Below, in pieces: positions 1-11,900 of a DNA stretch of 64,000 bases (position 1 is the first letter of the stretch; each line of letters begins with the position of its first letter). The stretch spans positions 18,877,200 through 18,941,199 of the forward strand of contig CM048843.1 of the NCBI GenBank assembly GCA_026545765.1. The letters run 5' to 3'. Position numbers and translations under genes: made by a program. The notes beneath the pieces are model-generated. The model had not been told where the DNA came from. It saw nothing but the letters and a program-made list of their open reading frames with translations, and did not search any database. Source of the DNA: Plantago major. Its lineage: Eukaryota; Streptophyta; Magnoliopsida; Lamiales; Plantaginaceae.

Positions 1-299
1 ATAGATTTACATCATGCAAAAAAATGCATTTTCCTCAAACAATTAGAATGTGTATTAATTAAATTATTGATGTTTTTAACTGAAATAGTTCATGACAAAT
101 AACAATTACTAATATTCAATGCAACACATGAAATGTTCACGGATCGATATTTTTGTTATAGTTTAAATATTCGTCTCTTTTCTTCTTTATGTTTAAAAGG
201 ACCGTCCTCCACCTTGAAAACTGAATTAATTATTGAGTATATATAGGAATTAATTTGGGTGTAGAGAAAGGTAAGTTGTCTTTGAACTAATGGAACCTA
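1..299. other. AT-rich flank, nothing recognised
   Basis: No long reading frame, RNA gene or repeat end could be supported. The stretch ends where the poly(A) tail of a minus-strand LINE begins. Confidence 0.4.
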
Positions 300-300
300 A

Positions 301-868
301 CCTTTTTTTTTTTTGAGATCAAAACTTCATTCCATTCAGTAAACAGCAAAACAGCCATAAAAAGGCCAACAGACCATCACTATCTATAATATTCCTACTA
401 GACTGAGCCAAATCATGGGCAAGGTGATTACTATCTCTAGGAGTAAAAGAAAGTATAAAAAAAAACTCAAACAAGAATTAATAAATATCCTCCAAAAAAA
501 TTCCAGCAGGAGCTAAAGTGCGTGAGGAGGAGCTCAGCAACTTGATGATATTCAGTTCAACAGCAAGCAGGACAGCATGTTTGGCGGCAAGAGCCTCCGC
601 GGATTCAGGATCTTGAAGGTAGCTAGTCAATGAATGATATCTCCATTACTATTTCTGACCACGATTCCGATACCAGCTGTTTACGAATAGAGGCATCAAA
701 GATGAATTTGAGTACGTCACCCACCGGAGGCAGCTGATCAGGAGGTCTTAGAATTTTCCCACAAACCGATTGGACTCTTGTAGATCAAAACCATGTACGA
801 TCTTATTCCGGTTCGTCCAAATACTCCAGCAGGAAACCACAAATATCTCAAAATCTGATTTCAACTAA
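301..868 (-). mobile_element. 5'-truncated LINE, RNase H-like 3' end with poly(A)
   Basis: On the minus strand this reads into a T-tract at 303-314, which is a poly(A) tail in that orientation. Translation upstream of the tail gives pieces typical of the RVT_3 RNase H-like domain at the C-terminus of plant L1-type LINE ORF2: CWSIWTNRNKIVHG near 790-835, a FDAS-like start near 690, VVRN..GDI near 635-660, AEALAAKHAVLLA near 560-600, and PRDSNHLAHDLAQSS near 400-445. The frame is broken several times, so this is a dead remnant. No clear target-site duplication was seen. The family is known to insert 5'-truncated copies that end in poly(A), which fits. Confidence 0.7.
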
Positions 869-1379
869 CTTGAGCGTTACATGTGTATTGATTAATAGTG
901 GTTGAGAAAAATATTCCTCTTTCAGTTCTGCTGTCCATTTGGATCCATAAATGAAATGTTTGCTTGTTTTTGCCGTTCTCGCTACAAAATGAAAATACTA
1001 AGTAATCTTTATTGTATTATTGCATATACTACTCCCTCTGCCAGGGGGAACTTCATAAGTTTATGTCGGTGTGTAGCTTCATACGAAAAGTTAAATTATG
1101 TGATAAAACATAAAAATGTGGTAAAAAAATATATTTTTAGTGGCAAAATGTGTAATTTATGTGGAGTATATCTTGCGAAAGTCATTAATATATTGGAAAG
1201 TCCAAAAAGAGTCCTGTGTAACGATCCAACAACTAATCGATCCTCCAAATACTTTGGCCAGTAGCGGTGATTAATAGGCATTCTCTAGGATGATATGCAC
1301 CTCATTTCCGCGCACTTTCTTTCACTGCGTCTTAGCTTAGCTAGAGTTTTATAGATAGATTCGAAACACAGGTGCACCT
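869..1379. other. intergenic, possible MITE end at about 1031
   Basis: The bases around 1030-1052 (ACTCCCTCTGCCAGGGGG) resemble the conserved start of Stowaway-type MITEs. No partner end was found, so the element is not proven. The open stretches here are short and have no recognisable protein. Confidence 0.3.
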
Positions 1380-1399
1380 TGTTGTGGTTCTTTCTTTTA

Positions 1400-1542
1400 A
1401 TTATTAAAAGCGCTGAGTTATTGTGTACCACTATTTAAAACTGTTTTGTAACTTAAAAATGAATTGAGCCCTCGTCTTGGCGTGAGCCTATCTCACGATA
1501 GACAGCCGGTCGCGTCAAATATTTTGATTTTGGGGCGTGACA
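1400..1542 (+). mobile_element. LTR 3'-end fragment, gypsy-like family
   Basis: The segment ends in GGGGCGTGACA and carries GAGCCCTCGTCTTGGCGTGA and CATCTCACGATAG-like blocks. The same blocks appear at the ends of the two LTRs at 5016 and 5585. It is a fossil fragment of that LTR family. The left limit is approximate. Confidence 0.55.
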
Positions 1543-2205
1543 TGAGTAATTGCGCCGGCTCGATCGATTAGTGGTCGGATCGTTACTGTTGGGTAAATTT
1601 CATATATCACTGTGGGTGTGTAGTGTATCGAAGATGGATATCTGAAACACAACACAAGAACAAAACAGTATTTATACTGCTGAGCAGAGGGTTGGCCCTC
1701 GGTCCTTAGGACTTTCTTTGCCCGCTCTGGTGGTCACGGTTTACGTAACAAATAGTCTCCCAAGATAGAACAACACTGATGAATTAAAATTCTAGCACTT
1801 GAACTCTAACTCCGATGAATTACTACAATAATGGAAGGCGAAGAACATCGAACACTTGAGGATTAAAATAGTAACTCTGTTTTATACTTCTTTATCCCTC
1901 GATACGGTTAGAAAATTCCATGGAAATTTGTATTCAGCGTCCCAAACTTAGTTATTCTTGGGACTTGTCAAGTAAAGGATAAACTATTTTGGGGATCCTC
2001 CACAATTCTCCTAGAAGAGAATCTGCGATTGGATATGGATGGATGATAATCTGGATTGATGTGTTTTAAAAACGAAGTGGGGGAGCCCTATAAATAAATA
2101 TTAAAAAGTTGCAAGAAAAATATGTAATTGTTCAACCACAACTTTCTGCACCCGAAAGGACATGTCCGAAAATGTCCACACTCAACTGGAATGTTGTGCC
2201 TATTG
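1543..2205. other. intergenic, nothing recognised
   Basis: No coding region, RNA gene or repeat boundary could be supported here. Confidence 0.35.
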
Positions 2206-2314
2206 TGAACCAGCTAGCTGATTTAAGAAGCTGCACGTTCACGTAACGAGCTTTTTATTAATCAATTGTAAAAAAAAAAGCTCATTGAGCTGAAAAGATA
2301 GTGGTAAACAGAGC
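2206..2314 (+). mobile_element. MITE fragment, same family as 6561-7215
   Basis: CCAGCTAGCTGATTTAA followed by GGTAAACAGAGCA at 2302-2314 matches the right-hand 120 bp of the Harbinger-like MITE at 6561-7215, whose terminus is GGTAAACATGGCA. Only this end is present, so it is a truncated copy. Confidence 0.5.
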
Positions 2315-2799
2315 ATATTTGTGTAAGAACTCGTACTTTTTATTTTAATTCGATTTTATAGTTTTATTTTATTTTTATAGTGGACTGGATCTAGTAATAT
2401 TTTTAAAGCTAATTTTTAAATTTTTAGGCCCGAGACAATATATTTTCCAAACCCTTCCTCTACTCAAAATCAAAGTAAACGCAAATTGCTGAGCCGCACT
2501 TCATCTATCCCGTATCTACTAGTACTAGGCAAGTTTATTTTCTTGAATCCAATCCTTTGTCGTTTATTTCATGAAAACATTCAATTTTGATTTGATTTTT
2601 GTTTACTACCGATTATTATGAGTATAAAAGAATTGGTTTTTGAGAAAACTCCATGATGACATCATCATCCTTTAAGCGACAGAGTTGTTTTGAAGAATTT
2701 GTTTAGATGATGTCATGCTTTTGTCATGGCAGTATACTTGGTCCTCCAAATTGTATATATTTATGTTTTGATCGATCGGGTTCTTATAATGATTATTTT
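2315..2799. other. intergenic, nothing recognised
   Basis: AT-rich DNA. The outer LTR described next may begin somewhere in this stretch, but I could not find its TG start. Confidence 0.3.
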
Positions 2800-3139
2800 C
2801 GGAGTGTTCCAGGCGCAAGTTAGTAATGCTTTGGTGGTTTAGTCAGGTTGAGTTTGTTTTGATTTGTATTCGAGGTAAGGAAAATTTCTTGACACTTTTG
2901 ATTTTATTTTCTGTATTATTATATATGTATAATTTTAATGTTTGTCAAATAATTTATGATTATTATATATATTATAGGACTTAATATAATATTCTATTCG
3001 AAAAGGATTATGTGAATTCCCAAAATAATGTTTTATGATGCATGTAATGTGTGAAAATTATGTTTATGTACATGGAGATAAAATATGTTTTGAGCTCACA
3101 GATTTGCCTTTGAATTCTGGGCCCCTCTTTGACGGTGAT

Positions 3140-5016
3140 TGTAAAACCCCGAAAATTTATTTCGGATCGTCTATTTGGATTTAGATTGAAGATGAGAAAT
3201 TATTTCGACTTGAATTGTTTTACGGGATTTTAGTAGCCATTATATCTATGGATCGAGCAATCAAGACGGGCTAAGTGTTTTTATTAGAATTGGACTTGGA
3301 CAGAAGTAAGCCCCAAGTTTGATAAGCCTAGGTTAACTTTGTGTTAAAGCTTTTCTTTCCTTGTTAAGTTCCTCCTGCCGCCATTCATCATCTTCACCAT
3401 GCTTTCTCTCCCGTCTCTCTCTCTGCCTCTTCGTCTTCACCCATTCGCCTTCCACAGCTCCACCATCTCGCCAAGACTTTAGGAGGTATTTAAAACGGAG
3501 AAACAGAAACAAGAAATGTGAGACCGATTTCGCGATCTATTGGACCGATTCATTGACGTTTTGGACTCTTTCTTGATGGTTTTAGATGGAGGAGATGATG
3601 AGTATTTGATTTTTGGACCTTTGCTTGGATTTGGATGGGAGAAGTTTGGATTTGGAGAACTTTCAGAATTCGCAGGCACTAGATTGAAAGATTTCAGAAA
3701 CTTGAAGGACTGCCTTTGGAGAATTCGAGTTGGATTGGGGACCTTGAGTGTAATTGACAAATCTGATCAACAGTTGGACTGATCAAATAGCTCGCTGGTA
3801 TTAAATGTAAAGATAGTACTCTGTAGCCGAGTGGCAACTGGTTGGCTTTATTAATGAGAGGTCTGTGGATCAAACCTCATTGGAGTCAAGATTTTGTATT
3901 CTTTTTATCTACAGCCTGTTTCGACCCGTTTAAATTACCGTTTTGCCCCTGAACGTTGCAGAATTAAATATATGACTTCCTACCATTTATTCCTATTTTT
4001 CCAAGCCCCAAAAATTACCGTTTTGTCCTTGTAACCTACTTATCCCTTTTTGACCTATAGAAACCGGAGTAAAGACATTATGGAGGTTGTAAGCGGTGCT
4101 CTGGAGGGATTGTGGTTCAAGGTGACTTTGGATGATTCAAGTTGCAATTAGTGGATGACTATGTTAAGTTGGATTCGTATCGACATTGAGGTAAGGGGTT
4201 TCTTTGACACTTTTGCTCTTATTTTCATATTATCGTATATGTATAGTTTTAATGTTTGATAAACAACAAGATATGGGACTTGGTATAATAGTCTATTCGA
4301 AAGTATCAAGTATGTGAAAACCCAAACATGATTTGTGTGGTGTGCGATGTGTGAAACAATTTTGTTAAAATGTATGGATAAATGTTATGTTTGAGCTCCC
4401 AGTTGTGACTATAAAATGTTATGTGCCCTTTGGGGAATTTGTCTGGCTGGAGTACTCCCTTATGTTATGTTACCCCTTTGGTAGGGGATTATGTTTATGT
4501 TATGTGAGCCGACCTCATGCCGGACTTATACTAGTGGCCATAGGATCATATACGATTGAGTAAAATATTCGTTTGTTATGCCGTACGACTTTTGTATATG
4601 TGTGATAATGTGCGGTGTGTATATATGGATCTTTGAAACTCTGCTTGTCCGGTAGAAGTGTCAATGAGGCTCACCCTTACACCCCCTTTCAGATATTTAG
4701 TAAGTGAAGTGACACTGGATGGTACAGTAGAGTGGAACCCAGAAGACGGATGGTGGATCTTGTGAAGACTTTTAGTAGCTGTAGCATACTCGACTTTTGT
4801 ATTGAATATGATGATTTGTACCGTTGAGGTGGTTGTTATGTACTGAGGACTTGTAATTATTATTGTAATTACTGTTTATGGGATTTTAGATGTTCTGTTT
4901 GTACCACTCTGAGATAATTTATGTATTTGAGGATTAAAGGGAAGCCGTCTTGGCGTGAGCCCATCTCACGATAGACGATTGAGGCTACCAAAGCATTTTG
5001 ATTTTGGGGCGTGACA
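3140..5016 (+). mobile_element. inner solo LTR, gypsy-like
   Basis: It starts TGTAAAACCCCG and ends GGGGCGTGACA, so it has TG...CA termini with a short inverted repeat, at 1,877 bp. The flanking five bases are GTGAT on the left (3135-3139) and ATGAT on the right (5017-5021), a near-matching target duplication. It sits inside an older copy of the same family. There is no primer-binding site or polyprotein, so it looks like a solo LTR left by LTR-LTR recombination. The superfamily call is inferred from termini and length only. Confidence 0.5.
3800..3910 (+). mobile_element. tRNA-derived SINE-like insertion inside the LTR
   Basis: TAGCCGAGTGG at 3824-3834 fits a pol III A box and GGATCAAACCT at 3867-3877 fits a B box. 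A T-rich tail follows at 3891-3909. The spacing and tail suggest a plant SINE. No target duplication was identified, and a degenerate tRNA-like stretch is the alternative. Confidence 0.4.
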
Positions 5017-5585
5017 ATGATTACATCTGACTTCTGAAGTACTTCTTTACTTTGTATTCCTTTAGCGAGAACTTTCTTATGTTACATTACGTCACCGGAC
5101 TTATACTAGTGGCCATAGTGTGATTATGTATGAGCTTAAATATTTGTTTCAACTGTTATGTATAATGACTCCATGAGCTATTTATGGCTATGTGGTGATA
5201 TTGTGGAATGTATATATATGTATGTTTCTTGATCTGCTTGATCCGTAAAAAGCTAGGAGATTCACCCTTACACATTTTTTTCAGATGATCTTAGTGTTGG
5301 ACGAGTTCAGCGAGGTTGCTTGGAAGTTCAGAGTTCTGTCTTTCTTAGGATTTCCTTTTTGTTGAGATGTTGATTCTGTAGTTTTTTTTTACTATGTAGG
5401 AGTGGTCCGACTTTTGAGACAATTGTTATTGTTATGTTCGGATGTTTAAGTATCTGATTTATTTCCTTTTACTGCTCTACCACTATTTCAAACTGTTTTT
5501 TGTAAATAAATTGAGCCCTCGTTTTGGCATGAGCCCATCTCACGATAGGCTGATCGCTAAAATATTTTGGTTTTGGGGCGTGACA

Positions 5586-5914
5586 ATTTGTGCATTAATT
5601 TCTTATTCATCTTCAATCTAAATTGAGTAATTAAAGACACTAAACACATTTTAATTAAAAATTCCTTAACAGTTACATCCTGCATAAGAGAAAAACATGA
5701 ACCCGATCTTGCTCCTGGATATTCAGAAATAAGCTTAAATATCGCAGAGCGGTTATACACACTGATGAATGGATTCTTGACCTGTCGCATGTATGCTGCC
5801 TTCCGTGGTAAGAAGATAAAGTGAAGTTGCGAAAGGTCTTTTATGGTAATTTGGCAAGACGCGAGCAAAATTTATTATGTAGTTATATCTACAGCATAGC
5901 GTCAGTATTGTACC
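5586..5914. other. intergenic, ends in the hAT target duplication
   Basis: No gene seen. The last eight bases, ATTGTACC at 5907-5914, are the left target duplication of the following MITE. Confidence 0.4.
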
Positions 5915-6401
5915 TAGGGCCTAGGGTGCAAACGAGTCGAGCTTTTTTCGAGCTGTTCGAGCTCGGCTCGAAAAAAGCTCGATCCGTTCGAGCTCGAGTT
6001 CGAACTTAGATTATAGCTCGATTTCATATTCGAGCCGAGCTCGAATATTGAGAAGCTCGGCTCAAATGTTCGACGGGCTGCTTGAAAAAAATTAAAAATT
6101 AAAAATAATATATATGTAAGTATTATTTATTTATTTATATTTTTTGTTAATTTTGAAAGGTTTCGAGCTTTCAAGTTGAGCTATATTTGAACTTTGTTAG
6201 TTTTCGAGCTTGCGAGCCGAGTTAAATTTGAGTTTTCGATTTTTAAAAAATTAATTTAAAGAAAAATGAAGCTCGCGAGCCGAGCTCGAATAAGTAATTT
6301 TCTTTCAAGCTCGAGCTCGCGCTCAAATTATGCAGCTCGGTTGAGCTCGAGCTCTAGACAAATTTTCCTTAACGAACCGAGCCGACTAGTTTGCATCCCT
6401 A
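5915..6401. mobile_element. hAT-type MITE with perfect 8-bp target duplication
   Basis: This is a 487-bp element flanked on both sides by ATTGTACC (5907-5914 and 6402-6409). The right terminus in reverse complement is TAGGGATGCAAACTAGTCGG. The left reads TAGGG, then a short extra repeat, then TAGGGTGCAAACGAGTCGAG. Inside, the sequence is packed with GAGCTCGA/TCGAGCTC words in both directions, so it is strongly self-complementary. There is no coding capacity. The 8-bp duplication and the TAGGGATGCAAAC terminus point to the hAT superfamily. A related fragment lies near 24.5-24.7 kb. Confidence 0.75.
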
Positions 6402-6560
6402 ATTGTACCTCCCTATGATAAACATTATTTGAGCATGTTACACATTGGGGGATAACTAATAGATCATCTTAGATTAGTTGGTCTCACTTAATTAGTGCAT
6501 TAGATTGTCTGGATAATTATTTATCGGTTTGTAGTGTACTTCTATGGTTTTGGATATTTA

Positions 6561-7215
6561 GGTCGTGTTTAGCAAAACTAGCTGAAAAGTTAGCTGGTAG
6601 CTGATTAACTAGCTGATAGTTGAATAGGTAGTTGAAAAGCTAGCTGAATAGGTAGTTGATTAACTAGCTGAAAAGTTAACTGATTTTAATGTAGGTGTTT
6701 AGCAAATTAATTTAAGCTAGCGGTATTTTATAAAATGACATAAAAGGGCATTACTCTTATTTTTCTAAATAATAGTACATCACATTTTTGTCTAATTATT
6801 TTAATATATATTCAATGTACTTTTCACCGCCACTTTAATAACATCATTGAAAATTATCAGAAGTTGAAAATAAATATTCCTTGAGCATTCTAATTTAATA
6901 CGGAAAAAAAAATTAGTAACTTATGCAAGTTGCAAACAATCTGTGAAAAATGTATATGAGGTTCCAAATATAAAATATAAGTCGTCTATTGAGAAAAGTA
7001 ACTAACGATTGGTCTTACTTTATTTAATTTAGGTCAGGGATATTTTCGGAATAAAAAGATAACATGATAGTTTTTTTTTTTTTAAAAGTTAACCTGGGTA
7101 GCTTCTTCAACCAGCTAGCTGATTTAAAAAATTTCTTAGCATATGAGTTTTTCTTAGTCGATGGTTAAAAAAGCTAATGGAGTGAAAAATTAGAAAGCTA
7201 GTGGTAAACATGGCA
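6561..7215. mobile_element. PIF/Harbinger-like MITE with TTA target duplication
   Basis: This 655-bp element is flanked by TTA at 6558-6560 and 7216-7218. Its terminal inverted repeats are imperfect: GGTCGTGTTTAGC on the left and TGCCATGTTTACC on the right in reverse complement. Near the left end there are many AGCTAGCTGA and GATTAACTAGCTGAAAAG repeats. It has no ORF. Its ends match the larger element at about 51170-52190, which carries a Harbinger nuclease remnant and so probably represents the source family. Confidence 0.6.
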
Positions 7216-7218
7216 TTA

Positions 7219-8044
7219 AAGTTATATTCGTACCCAAAAACAATAAGAGATATATACGAGAAATTTACATGAAAAAAAATCTTTACAATATGATTTTCTT
7301 TTTCACTGGCTGATCCGGATCGACCAGTAATCATTTTGAAATAAACTTACATCAACTCATCATGGCTATGTTAACATAAAATCATTGGTAAAAACGGACA
7401 AGCTGGGCTTCGATCCTTACACCATCTAGGTAAAAACAAATTGGAACAAGATCAGGCCGGTGACATTTTCGAATCAATCTTGCAAAAACGGCTGTATTTA
7501 AATTAAATTAAATATCTGATTAATATTGTATTTAAATCGCATTAAATATACAGTTTTTTACCTTTATTTTTCTTCATACTGTATATTTTCACTCTAATAT
7601 ACAGTTTTTGTCTTTAATTTTAAATTTTGGGGCCAACATTGTCTTTGAAAAGAATTTTCCCAAACAAATTTCTTTTCCACTCAACCGTAGCCTGAATATC
7701 AATATCAACAGGCCCGAGTTGAAATAACACGTATCTTTTTTAAACCCAATCTTTTATAAAGTGGATTAATTATTTGGGCCATGTATGATTTTGTAAGCAA
7801 AATACCAGTCTTGTAGAATCAAGTTCTTGAAATCCCAATCAATCGAAACCCTATAACTCACCAGATATGCCCCTCAATCGACCAAGGCAGTTGCCTCTCT
7901 CCCTCATTGCTTCTACCTCATCGATCTAGCCGCACCATCACTCCGACAGAGCTGCCCATACTAATGATGTTCCCCTCTATGCCCCCAACTGATCAGTCCA
8001 TCACCACCAACACTCACCTCCTCTGTTCACCACCCATCCCACTC
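7219..8044. other. intergenic, copia insertion target
   Basis: 7860-8044 is richer in C and could be part of an old transcribed sequence, but no protein similarity was recognised. The last bases, AAATG at 8045-8049, are the copia target duplication. Confidence 0.35.
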
Positions 8045-8049
8045 AAATG

Positions 8050-8975
8050 TGAAAGTGCGATTTATTGCACTTGTTTTATTATTCGGTCTTTCTTCGTTTT
8101 ATTAACCGGTTCGACAATTGTAGTTGTTTTTCTATGGTGAAAGTGATGCAGAAGAAGAGGGAGCCGATTGCGTATGGATATTTTGTAGGAAATAACAAGT
8201 TGAGCTGCAGCTCAAGTTGATGGACTGGACTTGGCTAACTTGGGCCTTAAGGAAAAGATCTGGAAAATTAGGAAGATACCAGCAAACAGATGTGAAGAAC
8301 TGAACGCATGCTGCCAGCTTAAGGGAAGTCTTGGTCAATTTGGATTCGGAATAAGGAAGGAGGTTGATTTACTTTGGACACAAGGAAAGAATTTAAAGCA
8401 ATAAGGAAACAAGATTTATGAAGATAAAACTTAAGGAAAGTTTCGTTCAGACAGAACACGTGAAGCTGGAAAATATATTCATCGTTCTTCTTGTTGAGTT
8501 CGACCAGCACAAGTATATATACAAGAAGAACTATTGTAAGAAGACCACGCCTTTGATCTTCATCGATTCACATTATTGGGATTAGGTCTTCTTAATTTAC
8601 TAGACATTGATATCGAAATCACTTATGAGTAGTCTCTAAGGATTGAGATTTACTTTTGTGTTATCGAACTAGAATAGGTTTTGTTTGTCTGTTCTAGGTC
8701 TAGTCTTTGCAGTTTAATCATTAAATGCATGATTGATTAAGCGTAGTTTTATAATGCCTTTTCTTGATAGTGGAAATTTAGCCTACGGTACGGTCATTAT
8801 ATTTTATATATACTAGCTAGAATTTATCTGTGGTGTTCAGTATTTTCATCCGTAGCGCAAGCCCTTGCATTAGATTCTTGTTCACGGCGTCGTTTGTTGT
8901 TGAAGGCGTTGATTGATACCATAGTCAACATAAATGCAACATCTCTGATGCAATCTCCGATCGATAGTTCTAACA
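8050..8975 (+). repeat. 5' LTR of the copia element
   Basis: This is a 926-bp LTR with TG...CA ends, directly followed by the primer-binding site. It aligns along its length with 13832-14709. Confidence 0.85.
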
Positions 8976-11900
8976 AGTGGCATCAGAGCCAACCACCAAA
9001 TTAATTGGTGTCTAGATTTAGTACTGCTACAATGGACTATGTCAATCTAAATCCTAACAGGCCACCTATGCTGGACAGATCGAACTACAACTATTGGCAG
9101 GTCAGACTCAGGAAGCACATCAAATCAATTGAAGTTCGTTCCTGGAAATCTGTTCTTGAAGGTTACAGGGCGCCTACCATAGGTCCAGATGTTGATGGAG
9201 ATTTCATTCCAAAACCAGAGAATCAATGGACAGGTGAGGAGTATGTTGAATGTTCTTATAATGAAAAAAAAGCCTTAAATGCCATTTTTACTCATGTCGA
9301 TTCTCATATGTTCAAAATTATTCAAAATTGTACTACTGCTAAACGAGCTTGGGACTTACTTAAAAATCATTGTGAAGGTGATAGCAGTGTGAAGCAAACT
9401 AAACTTAGGATGCTTATGTCAAAATTTGAAAATTTAAGAATGGTTGAAGAAGAATCTATTGACTCTTATTTTGATAAACTTCTTACTATTGCTAATGAAT
9501 GTCAGACTTTAGGTGATCCTATATCTAACAAACAACTTGTTAGCAAAGCTATTCGTACTCTTTCTTCAAAATTTGATACAAAACGCACTGTTTTATAAGA
9601 TATAAAAAATCTTACTACTATAGACTTTCACTCCTTGATGAACAACTTGAAAAACTATGAGCTCCAACAGAATGAGCGACAAGGTGTGAAAAGTCATAGT
9701 ATTTCCCTTCACTCTAAGTCGAATGTTTATGAGTCTGAAAGTAGTAGTGATGAATCTGATGAGATGACTAATGAGATGTTTTCTAAAGAGCACAACAAGC
9801 TTCTTAAAAAAATCAACAAAACCAATTTTAGGGTTAACCCAAGAAGTAGCTCTCAAAGTACTCCTAAGACTGCTAATAAGTTCAAGAAATCCATTGAACT
9901 CCCTGCTTTTGATCCCAAAAAATTAGAAAAGGTTAGATATTTTGAATGTCAAGGTTGGGGTCACTTTCAAAGTGAATGTGCTAACACACTTCGCAAGAAG
10001 GGTAAAACTTTGCTTGCTTGTCTTAGTGATGATTTAGGTGATGAACAGGAAACTGCTGATAATCAAGTTGTTTCTTGTCTCATTACGGATGATGTTGAAA
10101 CGATGTTTAGTCAACTGTGACAATTCAACATCGTCACAGATGATTTACTTTGATTATGATGACTCTCAGAACTGTGAAAAGATACTGGATGAAGAATCTT
10201 CAGACTCTGAAGTTGCAGGTTCTACTAACTATAACTGTTTGCATGGTTCAGTTGATGTGTTTGTAGATTATCCTTTTGAAGAAGAGTTCACCCCATAACA
10301 AATGGTGGAGGAACTGAAGATCATGTATGAAGCTCTCTTAAAGAAATGGAAGAAGATCAAGAAACTGTCAAAGCATCTTGAAAAGGAGAATGAAAGCCTA
10401 AAAGAAACTGAAGTGGCTTTGACTCGGAAAGAATCTGAGTTTGAAAAGGTAACCTCTGAACTAGATAGTGCTAGAAAACTAATTGCTAAGTGGAACTCTG
10501 CTACTGCTATGCTTGATGAGGCTCTTGATATGGGTAATGAGGGAACTGTTGGTTTGGGTTACACTGGTTCTTATGACTCTTCTGCTTCTGATGTTTTTGT
10601 CTGTAAAACTGACACTGATTGCTCTAAGGTAAAAGTTAAACCTCTTTTTGAACTAATTGATTGTCCAATTTTTGTCAAAGAAAAATGTGTTTTGAATGAA
10701 GATAAGAGAAAAACTTTTGTGTGTAATACTGTTTTAAAACTGGACACAAAAAACCTTACTGCTTTCTGTATCAAAAGGCTTTGAGAAAGAGCAAGAAAAC
10801 TGAAACAGCTAAGTTAATGTTGCCTCAACTTCGAAGTCAACAGTGTAAGTTTCTAAGACTTAAACATCGGTTTCTCCAGTTCAGAAAGCTAAATCGACTG
10901 GAACTGTGAAAAATCCTAGAGAAAAGTCTAAGAAATTTTAGGCTTCCAAAGAAAAGATAGTTTGCAATGTTGCTTTCTTTGTTTCTTCTTCACCTGACAA
11001 TGCAGGAAAATGGTACTTTGATAGTGGTTGTTCAAGACACATGACTGGAACTAAAAACTACCTTACTAACTTTGTTCCTCAACGCACTGGCATGGTAACA
11101 TATGGTGGAGGACACAAAAGTCTAGTACTTGGAAAGGATATGCTAAACCTTGATGGTTTTCCACCTTTGAAAAATGTGCTCTTGGTAGAAGGTTTAACTG
11201 TTAATCTTATTAGTGTCAGTCATTTGTGTGATGATGACTTGAAAGTCAAATTTAACAAGCGTATCTGTAAAGTGTATACTCACAAAGAGAAAATCTGTGT
11301 CATGGCAGGTCTCAAGTCAACAGATAATTGCTACATGGTGGTTGATCCCCACAAATGCAATCTTGCAAAAGAAGATGATATTGTGCTTGAATTGACTAAT
11401 CTTTCCATGGTAGATCAGTTTGTGCAAACTATAATGAGTATGACTTGAGATGAGCAAGATAGGCGAACTTACGAGTTTCTTCTTGGTCTCAGTTATTGAC
11501 AAAGTGATGGTCTCTTTTTGTCTCAAGAGAAATATACCAGGAATCTGATCAAAAAGTTTGGCCTGGAGAACTCTAAGCCGTGCAGTACTCCTATGTCTAC
11601 CTCTGTAAAGCTGAGCAGAATCAATGTTGTAGAAGGTGTTGACCCAACATTGTACAGATCAATGATCGACAGCTTTCTGTATCTGTCATCCAGCAGACCT
11701 GATATCATGTTTTCTGTATGTGTATGTGCCAGGTATCAGTCTAACCCTAAAATCCCACACCTAACTGCGGTTAAAAGAATTCTCAGATATATATCAGGAA
11801 CGGTTAATCTTGGATTATGGTATGCATGTGATACAAACACTAATCTAGTGGGATTTAGTGATTCTGATTGGGCTGGTGATCTTGATGATAGAAAATCCAC

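Larger units (their letters stand above)
2800..5585 (+). mobile_element. outer gypsy-like LTR, interrupted by an inner LTR
   Basis: 2800-3139 is a diverged match to 4130-4440 of the inner LTR. 5017-5585 matches 4440-5016 (shared ACTTATACTAGTGGCCATAG) and ends in the same GGGGCGTGACA terminus. The two halves together form one LTR split by insertion of a relative. No internal domain (gag or pol) was seen next to it, so it is a solo LTR or LTR fragment. It is a fossil. The left limit is uncertain. Confidence 0.55.

Noticed and set aside
902-1264. 120-codon open frame on the plus strand
   Set aside because: It begins with TTG, has low-complexity AT-driven composition and no recognisable domain, and overlaps a possible MITE end.
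3361-3782. Overlapping open frames on both strands, Ser/Pro-rich or acidic
   Set aside because: They lie wholly inside a solo LTR and match no protein family. Their composition reflects the local base bias.
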